Positions 33,080 to 40,343 of a stretch of DNA of 47,831 bases are shown piece after piece (the stretch's first letter is position 1; the number at the start of each line of letters is the position of its first letter). This DNA is from Clostridiaceae bacterium. GTDB lineage: Bacteria; Bacillota; Clostridia; Oscillospirales; Acutalibacteraceae. The notes under the pieces were generated by a model. It was not told where the DNA came from, did not search any database, and saw only the letters and a list, made by a program, of their open reading frames with translations. The stretch covers positions 1 to 47,831 of the forward strand of contig JAUMVO010000013.1 of the NCBI GenBank assembly GCA_030530095.1, given 5' to 3'. Both the position numbers and the translations under genes were made by a program.

Positions 33080-34279
33080 TTACAGAGCGTTTACAATGTT
33101 GAGCGTATCTCTTGCGATTACAAGCTCTTCGTTCGTCGGGATGACAAACAGCTTAACCTTTGAGCCCTCAACGGAGAATTCAACCTCTTTGCCTCTGCAG
33201 GCGTTCTTTTCCTCGTCAACCTTTGTGCCGAGGAATTCGAGCTGCTTTCCGACTCTCGTTCTGTACTGGGGATTGTTCTCGCCGATACCGCCGGTGAATA
33301 CAACCGCGTCAACGCCGCCCATCGCCGCCGCAAAGCCGCCGATGTACTTGGTCAGCTGATGGCAGAGCATAGACTCAACGAGCTTTGCTCTCTCGTCGCC
33401 GTCCTTGGCTCTCTGCTCGATTGTGCGGTTGTCGCTTGTGCCGGTAAGACCGAGCATACCGCTCTTCTTGTTCATAAGTGTATCCATCTCGTCGGGTGTG
33501 AGATTGTGAGACTTCATGATAGTCGGAACGATTGCGGGATCAATTGAGCCGCAACGTGTGCCCATGAGAATACCCTCAAGAGGAGTAAGTCCCATTGTCG
33601 TGTCGAAGCACTTGCCGTCCTTTACGGCTGAAATTGACGAGCCGTTGCCGAGATGGCAGGTAACAATCTTTGTGCCCTCAGCCTTGCCGCCGAGAAGCTC
33701 AATGCATCTGCCCGAAACAAATCTGTGAGAGGTTCCGTGGAAGCCGTAACGGCGGATGCCGTCCTTCTCATAGAACTCATAGGGGAGAGCGTACATATAT
33801 GCGTAGTCGGGCATGGTCTGATGGAAGCCCGTGTCAAATACGGCTACCTGAGGAACGTCCATAATCGCCTCGCAGGCCTCAATGCCCTTTAAGTTTGCGG
33901 GATTGTGAAGCGGTCCGAACTTGAAGCATTCCTTGATTGCCTCTTTAACTGCGTCGTTAACGAGCACGGAAGCCGAGAATTTTTCGCCGCCGTGGAGAAC
34001 TCTGTGACCTACGGCACCGATTTCGCTCATTGATGCGATAACGCCGTGGTCGGCGCTTACGAGAGTGTCGAGAACGAGCTGAATAGCGTCGCCGTGATTA
34101 GCCATTTTATAAGGCGTTTTGATGTTCTTTGATTCATCGTCGGGAACCTTGTGGGTGAAGGTGGCATTGTCGTCGCCTATCTGCTCGCAGATGCCCTTTG
34201 CAAGCAAGTGCTCGTTTTCCATATCGATAAGCTGATATTTGAGCGAGGAGCTGCCTGCGTTTATAACAAGAATTTTCAT
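33080..34279 (-). CDS. ackA: Acetate kinase
   Basis: 399-residue enzyme that interconverts acetyl phosphate plus ADP and acetate plus ATP, the energy-yielding end of acetate fermentation. The N-terminal signature is MKILVINAGSSSLKYQL, the second signature VGHRVLHGG. DTGFHQTMP, HLGNGSS and VFTGGIGENN complete the ASKHA phosphate and nucleotide sites. The length is standard. It is monocistronic with its own promoter, and no phosphotransacetylase gene is adjacent. The ribosome binding site is AAAGGAG. Confidence 0.97.
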   Translation of the reverse strand: MKILVINAGSSSLKYQLIDMENEHLLAKGICEQIGDDNATFTHKVPDDESKNIKTPYKMANHGDAIQLVLDTLVSADHGVIASMSEIGAVGHRVLHGGEKFSASVLVNDAVKEAIKECFKFGPLHNPANLKGIEACEAIMDVPQVAVFDTGFHQTMPDYAYMYALPYEFYEKDGIRRYGFHGTSHRFVSGRCIELLGGKAEGTKIVTCHLGNGSSISAVKDGKCFDTTMGLTPLEGILMGTRCGSIDPAIVPTIMKSHNLTPDEMDTLMNKKSGMLGLTGTSDNRTIEQRAKDGDERAKLVESMLCHQLTKYIGGFAAAMGGVDAVVFTGGIGENNPQYRTRVGKQLEFLGTKVDEEKNACRGKEVEFSVEGSKVKLFVIPTNEELVIARDTLNIVNAL

Positions 34280-34323
34280 TTTGTTTCTCCTTTGTTTTCT
34301 CTTATTGAAATTTTTTCTGTAAT

Positions 34324-34352
34324 ATTATATACTTAATATGACCTTTTTGCAA
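34324..34352 (-). promoter_or_regulatory. Promoter of ackA
   Basis: TTGCAA (34352-34347), 17-base spacer, TATAAT (34329-34324) on the minus strand. Confidence 0.8.
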
Positions 34353-34392
34353 GATGCAAAAACAATTTTTCATTTTTGCCGAGGAATGTAAA

Positions 34393-34887
34393 ATGAGTAA
34401 GGAGTTTCAGACTCATCCCTTTGATCCCGTTTTTGACAAGAGCAGCAGAATACTTATACTCGGCTCGTTTCCGTCGGTTAAATCGAGGGAAATCAATTTC
34501 TTTTACGGACATCCTCAGAACCGCTTCTGGAAGGTGCTTTCACGGCTGCTGAACGAGACTGAGCCGAAAACGGTTGATGAGAAAAGAGCATTTCTTCTGA
34601 AAAACCGTATCGCTCTCTGGGATACGATAGCTTCCTGCGAGATTGAAAATTCGGCAGACAGTACTATAGAAAACGTCAAGCCGAATGATATAGGTATAAT
34701 TCTTAGCAAGGCAGATATAAGGGCGATTTTTACGAACGGACAGACCTCGTGGAAATATTACCGCAGATATATCGAGCCGGTAGTAAATATAAAAGCTACC
34801 GTCTTGCCGTCGACCAGTCCCGCAAACGCCGCGTGGACCGTTGAGAGGCTTTGCGAAGCGTGGCAGATAATCAAAAAGGAGCTTTGA
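34393..34887 (+). CDS. DNA-deoxyinosine glycosylase (UDG superfamily, family 6 type)
   Basis: 164-residue base-excision enzyme predicted to remove hypoxanthine from DNA. LILGSFPSVKSRE and FFYGHPQNRFWKVL are the active-site blocks, and LPSTSPANA is the conserved C-terminal loop. ATG 34393 is chosen because GAGGAATG lies upstream and the conserved domain starts soon after. A start 13 codons earlier is unsupported. It is joined to tmcAL by a one-base gap (stop 34887, ATG 34889). Confidence 0.85.
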   Translation: MSKEFQTHPFDPVFDKSSRILILGSFPSVKSREINFFYGHPQNRFWKVLSRLLNETEPKTVDEKRAFLLKNRIALWDTIASCEIENSADSTIENVKPNDIGIILSKADIRAIFTNGQTSWKYYRRYIEPVVNIKATVLPSTSPANAAWTVERLCEAWQIIKKEL

Positions 34888-34888
34888 A

Positions 34889-36064
34889 ATGAGTGTAATC
34901 GGAATAGTCTGCGAATTCAACCCGTTTCACAACGGACACAAGTACTTAATTGACGCTGTCAGAAAAGACGGCGATACCGTTGTATGCGTAATGAGCGGCA
35001 ATTTCACGCAGCGCGCCGAGCCTGCGCTCTTTGAAAAAAAGTACAGAGTAACTGCAGCGCTTAAAAACGGAGCTGACATAGTGCTTGAACTGCCGTTTGT
35101 CTACGCGACGGGTACTGCCGAGATTTTTGCAAAAAACGCCGTTAAGATACTGTGTGAATTCGGTTGCGACAAAATTGCTTTCGGTATGGAGAATGCTGAC
35201 AGCAATGCCCTGATAAAAGCGGCGGATACAGTAGCCGACGAGAGCTTTGAAAAGAACGTTGAAAAACAACTGAAAAACGATATCAGTTATCCTGCCGCAA
35301 GGGAGCTTGCGTTTAAGCAATACGGCATAGATTTTGATTTGAATAAACCGAATAATATACTCGCACTCGAATACGTAAAAGAGTTGAGGAAAAACTATCC
35401 CGATGTTTCTTTTATTCCCGTTGAGCGCAAATCGGTTGAACATGACAGCGCTATTCCGGTCGGACGGTATGCGAGCGCAAGTCTTATAAGAACTTTGTTC
35501 GAAAAAGGCGAGAGCATAAGTGCTTTTATACCCGAAAATGCTTGGGATTGCCTTGAAGAATGTAAAGAAAACGGCGAGTATGTGCTCGGTGACAGTTATT
35601 CGATATGTCTTCAGACTGTTCTGAGAAACAGACTCGGTGAGGACGGCGGCAATATCGCTTATATGACAGAAGAGCTTTCGAACAGAATTGAAAATGCGCT
35701 TAAAACCTCGAAAAGCCTTGACGAGCTTTTCGACTCCGCGAAGACTAAGCGCTATACTCATTCAAGGGTAAGACGTGCGGTTCTTTCAAAGGCATTCGGT
35801 GTGACTGAGAATGACATTAAAATAAGTGCGCCGTATATAAGGCTTCTCGGCTTTAACAGACGTGCCGAAGCTGTACTCGGGGAAAGGTCAAAGTCGTCAA
35901 GTCTTCCCGTGATATCTAGCTATAAACAGCTTATCGCGCTTGACAGTGCAGATGCCCGCAGGATTGCACAGCTCGGCATAAAAGCTTCGGATTTCTATAA
36001 TCTCATCATTAAATCGCTAAAATCCTGCTCAACCGAAATTACTTGGCAGGTTATCAAAATGTAA
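34889..36064 (+). CDS. tmcAL: tRNA(Met) cytidine acetate ligase
   Basis: 391-residue enzyme that makes N4-acetylcytidine at position 34 of elongator tRNA-Met from acetate and ATP. The nucleotidyltransferase-like start GIVCEFNPFHNGHKYLI contains the HxGH motif. VMSGNFTQRAEPA and HDSAIPVGRYASASLIR are strongly family-specific. The C-terminal part is the tRNA-binding region. It is coupled to the glycosylase gene and lies 609 bases from divergent ackA, whose substrate or product is acetate. Confidence 0.93.
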   Translation: MSVIGIVCEFNPFHNGHKYLIDAVRKDGDTVVCVMSGNFTQRAEPALFEKKYRVTAALKNGADIVLELPFVYATGTAEIFAKNAVKILCEFGCDKIAFGMENADSNALIKAADTVADESFEKNVEKQLKNDISYPAARELAFKQYGIDFDLNKPNNILALEYVKELRKNYPDVSFIPVERKSVEHDSAIPVGRYASASLIRTLFEKGESISAFIPENAWDCLEECKENGEYVLGDSYSICLQTVLRNRLGEDGGNIAYMTEELSNRIENALKTSKSLDELFDSAKTKRYTHSRVRRAVLSKAFGVTENDIKISAPYIRLLGFNRRAEAVLGERSKSSSLPVISSYKQLIALDSADARRIAQLGIKASDFYNLIIKSLKSCSTEITWQVIKM

Positions 36065-36079
36065 AAGCAAATAATATTT

Positions 36080-36105
36080 TGCAGGAAATCTTGCATTTTC
36101 CTGCA
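36080..36105 (+). promoter_or_regulatory. Inverted repeat at the RpiR-gene promoter
   Basis: TGCAGGAAA (36080-36088) and TTTCCTGCA (36097-36105) are perfect inverted halves separated by eight bases. The -35 hexamer begins in the spacing and runs to the edge of the right half. It is an operator candidate. It could also act as a weak terminator for tmcAL, since TTTTATT follows. Confidence 0.6.
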
Positions 36106-36119
36106 TTTTATTATATACT
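36091..36119 (+). promoter_or_regulatory. Promoter of RpiR regulator gene
   Basis: TTGCAT (36091-36096), 17-base spacer, TATACT (36114-36119), overlapping the inverted repeat at 36080-36105. Confidence 0.75.
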
Positions 36120-36151
36120 TATATTCCAATTTGAAAATAGGAACGTGTAAT

Positions 36152-37024
36152 ATGAAAAGCACATTGTTATCAGCACTTGAAAACAGTATGGCAAGCTTCT
36201 CAAAGGGACAGAAGAAGATTGCCGCGTACATAATGGAGAACTACGACAAGGCAGCGTTTATGACCGCTTCCGTCCTCGGTGAGAAGGTCGGTGTAAGTGA
36301 GTCTACGGTTGTGCGCTTTGCAACCGAGCTAGGCTTCAAGGGCTATCCCGAGCTGCAGAGGGAAATTCAGCAGATGATTAAGTCGAAACTCACCGCCGTT
36401 CAGCGTATGGAGGTTTCGAAAAACCTTATCGGCGACGGCGACGTAATACGCAACGTTCTGACGGGCGATATCGACCTTATCCGTCAGACTATCGAGAAGA
36501 CTTCGCGCGAGGACTTCAGAGAAGCTGTCAATGCAATTAATTGCGCCAAAAAGATTTATATACTCGGCGTGCGCTCTTCAGCGGCGCTCGCTTCGTTCCT
36601 TGCGTTTTATTTCAATCTCGTTTTCGACAGCGTAGTGCTCGTCGATACTTCGAGTGCATCCGAAATGTTCGAGCAGATGTTCAGAATTGATAAGGATGAC
36701 GTTTGTATAGCCATCAGCTTCCCGCGCTATTCAAAACAGACAGTAAATGCTCTGCGTTTCATTGCCGACAGGGGAGCGACGGTAATTTCAATTACCGATA
36801 ACGAAGAGTCTCCTATGGCACAGTATTCCGACCATCTGCTTATTGCCAAGAGCAATATGGCGTCGGTTGTCGATTCGCTTGTTGCGCCGCTGAGCCTTAT
36901 AAACGCTCTTATCGTCAGCGTAACCTTAAGCAGAACCGACGAGGTTTACAATAATTTCAATGAACTTGAAAGCATCTGGGACAGCTATCAGGTTTACGAA
37001 AAGGAAGACAGCGCGGATGAGTAA
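36152..37024 (+). CDS. RpiR-family transcriptional regulator
   Basis: 290 residues from ATG 36152. An N-terminal HTH_6 DNA-binding domain (about 1-77, KIAAYIMENYDKAAFMTASVLGEKVGVSESTVVRFATELGF) is followed by a SIS sugar-phosphate-binding domain (about 110-250, YILGVRSSAALASFLAFYF). Family members sense phosphosugars and control amino-sugar or sialic-acid genes. None follow here, so the regulon may be elsewhere (for example the GH20 gene). It overlaps the flavoprotein gene by eight bases, and its own promoter holds an inverted repeat, which suggests autoregulation. Confidence 0.9.
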   Translation: MKSTLLSALENSMASFSKGQKKIAAYIMENYDKAAFMTASVLGEKVGVSESTVVRFATELGFKGYPELQREIQQMIKSKLTAVQRMEVSKNLIGDGDVIRNVLTGDIDLIRQTIEKTSREDFREAVNAINCAKKIYILGVRSSAALASFLAFYFNLVFDSVVLVDTSSASEMFEQMFRIDKDDVCIAISFPRYSKQTVNALRFIADRGATVISITDNEESPMAQYSDHLLIAKSNMASVVDSLVAPLSLINALIVSVTLSRTDEVYNNFNELESIWDSYQVYEKEDSADE

Positions 37025-38246
37025 GGTTATTGTTGTCGGTGCGGGTGCCGCAGGTTGCGTTGCGGCAGGCTTTGCCGCCCAAAACGGCAACGACGTTTTG
37101 CTGCTTGAAAGAAACGACAAAATTGCCCGCAAGGTGCTTATAACCGGCAAGGGCAGATGCAACGTTACGAACGCCGAAACCGATATTGATAAGCTTATCG
37201 CGTCCGTTTCACATAACGGAAGATTTCTTTACAGCGCGTTTTCGCAATTCGGAACGGATGACACGAGAAATCTTTTTGAAGGACTCGGTGTACCGCTCAA
37301 AACTGAGCGGGGTTTCCGCGTTTTTCCCGAGAGCGACAAGGCTATGGACATAGTTGACGCGCTCAACAGATTTATCACCGAAAACGGTGTTAAGCGTAAA
37401 AAAGCAAGAGTAATAGGGCTTGTTATTGAAAACAGCGAGGTTAAAGGCGTTAAAACCGATGACGGTGAGTGCTGTTATGCCGATAGCGTAATTGTCGCCA
37501 CGGGCGGAAAATCCTACCCCAAAACCGGCTCAACGGGCGACGGCTATAAGCTGGCAGAGCAGGCGGGGCACAGTATTGTGCCGACCAGACCGTCGCTCGT
37601 TGCGCTCAAATGCCGTGAAGGCTTTTGCAGCGATGCGATGGGACTTTCACTTCGCAATTCGGCTATAAGAGTTATTGACACCAAAACGGGTAAGCAGATT
37701 TATGACGATTTCGGTGAAATGCTTTTCACACATTTCGGCGTGTCGGGACCGATGATACTGTCGGCAAGCGCCCATCTTGAGAATATGGAAGCAGGCAGAT
37801 ATGAAATATACATTGACCTGAAGCCCGCGCTGAACGAAGAAAAGCTTGACCTTAGATTGCAGCGTGATTTGCTCGAGAACTCCAATAAGGCGCTGTCAAA
37901 TTCGCTCGGTCTGCTTTTGCCGAGAGCAATTATCAATCCCGTTATAAAGCTGTCGGGAATAAAGCCCTCAACCGTGTCTAATCAGATAACCCGTGAGCAG
38001 CGGCAGAAGCTTGTCAGCGTTATAAAGAATATGAAGCTGACGGTGCTTGACTTTGAATCAATCGATGAGGCGATTATCACCTCGGGCGGTGTAAACTGCA
38101 AGGAAATAAACCCCAAGACAATGGAATCAAAGCTTTGCAAGGGACTGTATTTTGCAGGCGAGGTAATAGATGTTGACGCTTATACCGGCGGTTATAATCT
38201 GCAGATTGCGTTTTCAACTGGATATTTGGCGGGTAACAACGTATGA
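37017..38246 (+). CDS. BaiN/HI0933-family FAD-dependent oxidoreductase
   Basis: 409 residues. The Rossmann FAD motif is VIVVGAGAAGCVAAGFAA (about 4-21), then KVLITGKGRCNVTNA, VIVATGGKSYPKTGSTGDGY and the C-terminal GGVNCKEINPKTMESK and YFAGEVIDVDAYTGGYNLQ. These blocks define the HI0933-like flavoprotein family. Some members reduce bile-acid intermediates (BaiN) or other unsaturated substrates. The true substrate here is unknown. It overlaps the RpiR gene by eight bases and the methyltransferase gene by four. Confidence 0.9.
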   Translation: MSKVIVVGAGAAGCVAAGFAAQNGNDVLLLERNDKIARKVLITGKGRCNVTNAETDIDKLIASVSHNGRFLYSAFSQFGTDDTRNLFEGLGVPLKTERGFRVFPESDKAMDIVDALNRFITENGVKRKKARVIGLVIENSEVKGVKTDDGECCYADSVIVATGGKSYPKTGSTGDGYKLAEQAGHSIVPTRPSLVALKCREGFCSDAMGLSLRNSAIRVIDTKTGKQIYDDFGEMLFTHFGVSGPMILSASAHLENMEAGRYEIYIDLKPALNEEKLDLRLQRDLLENSNKALSNSLGLLLPRAIINPVIKLSGIKPSTVSNQITREQRQKLVSVIKNMKLTVLDFESIDEAIITSGGVNCKEINPKTMESKLCKGLYFAGEVIDVDAYTGGYNLQIAFSTGYLAGNNV

Positions 38247-39019
38247 TTAAACGGACTATTGACAACGGCAACAGTTTTGACTGGGGAAAAGCGTCGGAGA
38301 ATTATGCTAAATACCGTGACATTTACCCCGAAAAAATGTTTGAAGAATTCTACCGTCTCGGCTTTGGACGTAAGTGTGAAAAATGCCTTGATATAGGAAC
38401 GGGTACGGGAGTAATCCCGCGCTTTATGCATAAATACGGCGCAAGGCTGTACGGTATTGATATTGCCGGCAATCAGATTAAAAAAGCCGCTGAATTATCG
38501 GCGGGGCTTGATATTGAATACAAGACAGGAACTGCCGAAAGCATACCGTATATTGACGGATTCTTTGACGCGGTCAGCGCGGTTCAGTGCTTTGCTTATT
38601 TTGACCGTGAAAAGGCTATACCCGAAATCGCACGAGTTTTGAAAAAAGGCGGCATTTTTGTCATTTGCTATATGCAATGGCTGCCGGAAGAGTCGGAAAT
38701 AACCGATGCTTCATTGAAACTCGTTAAAAAATACAATCCGAACTGGGATTGCTTAGGCGACAGAATTGAAGTTAAGAACAGCTCTCTTAAACCGGATGGC
38801 TTTAAGAAAAAAGAGTTTCTCGAATTTGACTGTGATATTCCCTTCACCTACGAAAGCTGGAACGGCAGAATGATAGCCTGCCGCGGAATTGAGCCATCGC
38901 TTAGCAGGGAAGAAGTGCGAAGATTTTCAGACGAGCATATTAAAATGCTGAAAAATATTACGGACGATAATTTTACTCTTAAGCATCAGATTTCAATCTT
39001 TTGCTTTGAGAAGGAATAG
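38243..39019 (+). CDS. Class I SAM-dependent methyltransferase
   Basis: 258 residues. The SAM motif is CLDIGTGTGVIPRFM (about 49-63), acidic motif II is GIDIA, and motif IV/post-motif regions are FFDAVSAVQCFAYFD and RVLKKGGIFVICYM. It is a Methyltransf_11-type domain like UbiE- and tellurite-type enzymes, with no substrate hint. An ATGA overlap with the flavoprotein gene indicates translational coupling. Confidence 0.85.
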   Translation: MIKRTIDNGNSFDWGKASENYAKYRDIYPEKMFEEFYRLGFGRKCEKCLDIGTGTGVIPRFMHKYGARLYGIDIAGNQIKKAAELSAGLDIEYKTGTAESIPYIDGFFDAVSAVQCFAYFDREKAIPEIARVLKKGGIFVICYMQWLPEESEITDASLKLVKKYNPNWDCLGDRIEVKNSSLKPDGFKKKEFLEFDCDIPFTYESWNGRMIACRGIEPSLSREEVRRFSDEHIKMLKNITDDNFTLKHQISIFCFEKE

Positions 39020-39029
39020 GAGAATAACT

Positions 39030-39707
39030 ATGGCTAAGAAAAAGGTACTTAACGTTGCGATTGACGGACCCGGAGGCGCGGGTAAAAGCACCGTTGCCAA
39101 AGCGGCTGCTAAGGAGCTCGGGCTCATTTATGTTGACACGGGCGCTCTTTACAGAGCGGTAGGCGTAAATGCGCTTCGCAATGAAATCGATACCAAGGAT
39201 GAAAAGAAAATCAAAAGGATGCTTAAGTCAACCGTCGTGGAGCTTCGATATATTGACGGCGTTCAGCACGTTTTCCTGAACGATGAGGACGTTTCTTCGG
39301 AAATCAGAACGCCCGACGCATCTATGGCGGCTTCAAATGTTTCTGCAATCCAGATTGTTAGGGATTTTCTTTTTGATACTCAGCGAGATATAGCGAAGAA
39401 GAATAACTGCATTATGGACGGCAGGGATATCGCTACGGTTGTTCTTCCCGACGCTCAGGTTAAAATTTTTCTTACAGCTTCCGCTGAAGTGCGTGCTCAG
39501 AGAAGATTCCTTGAGCTTCAGGAAAAAGGCTCCGACGAAACGTATGAAAAGGTTTTGGCGGACCTCATTGAGCGTGACTATCAGGATTCTCACCGCGAAA
39601 TTGCACCCTTAAAGCCCGCCGAGGATTCGATTATCGTTGATACGAGTGAAATGACGCTTGAAGAGTCGATTTCAACCGTAGTAAATCTCATCAAGGAGAA
39701 GATGTAA
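39030..39707 (+). CDS. cmk: Cytidylate kinase
   Basis: 225-residue (d)CMP kinase. The P-loop GPGGAGKST is at about 13-21, followed by YVDTGALYRAVG, the CMP-binding block MDGRDIATVVLPDAQVKIFLTAS and RDYQDSHREIAPLKPAEDSI. ATG 39030 is chosen for the TAGGAGAAT site. It leads the conserved clostridial order cmk-plsC-ispH-rpsA, with plsC starting at the next base after its stop. Confidence 0.95.
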   Translation: MAKKKVLNVAIDGPGGAGKSTVAKAAAKELGLIYVDTGALYRAVGVNALRNEIDTKDEKKIKRMLKSTVVELRYIDGVQHVFLNDEDVSSEIRTPDASMAASNVSAIQIVRDFLFDTQRDIAKKNNCIMDGRDIATVVLPDAQVKIFLTASAEVRAQRRFLELQEKGSDETYEKVLADLIERDYQDSHREIAPLKPAEDSIIVDTSEMTLEESISTVVNLIKEKM

Positions 39708-40343
39708 GTGTATTTCGATTACAGTAAGGTTTCGGAATCCGCTGCCTATGATAAAATCAGAGGACTAGTGGATTTCTTTTTCAAGAGAATGTATAAAATA
39801 ACATACGTCGGTATGGAAAATATTCCCAAGGACGGTCCGCTGATAGTTGCCTGCAACCATCAGCACGCTCTCGATCCGTTTATAATATCGAATTCCTGCC
39901 CGCGAGTAGTTCACTATATGGCGAAGAAAGAGCTGTTTAAGAATCCGATAGCCGCAAAGCTGATTATTACGCTGAATTCCTTCCCGATTGAGAGAGGAAT
40001 AGGTGATATGAAGGCTGTTAACTATTCTTGTGAACTGGTTAGAAACGGTATGGTTTTCGGAATCTTCCCCGAAGGTACGCGCCAGCATACCTACCGACCT
40101 GCCGAGCACGGCAAATCGGGCGTAGCCTGGGTTTTAAGAGAGACCGGAGCCGATTTGCTTCCCGTTTCAATATACACCGACGAGCAGTTCAAGAGGGGAA
40201 CGAAGCTTACCGTCAGATACGGTAAGGTGATAAAGAATGAGGAATTTGAATTCACTAAACCTCATTCGGTCAAGGAATTACACCACGCTACCGATAAGGT
40301 GATGGCTGAGATAACCAAGCTCTGGGAGGAAGGACATGCGTAA
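39708..40343 (+). CDS. plsC: 1-acyl-sn-glycerol-3-phosphate acyltransferase
   Basis: 211-residue membrane-associated acyltransferase that makes phosphatidic acid. Block I is NHQHALDPF (NHx4D-type), block II the basic PIERG region, block III FPEGTRQ, and block IV LLPVSIY. The GTG start at 39708 follows the cmk stop directly, with AAGGAG upstream. Its end overlaps ispH-rpsA by eight bases, so the three are translationally coupled. Confidence 0.92.
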   Translation: MYFDYSKVSESAAYDKIRGLVDFFFKRMYKITYVGMENIPKDGPLIVACNHQHALDPFIISNSCPRVVHYMAKKELFKNPIAAKLIITLNSFPIERGIGDMKAVNYSCELVRNGMVFGIFPEGTRQHTYRPAEHGKSGVAWVLRETGADLLPVSIYTDEQFKRGTKLTVRYGKVIKNEEFEFTKPHSVKELHHATDKVMAEITKLWEEGHA

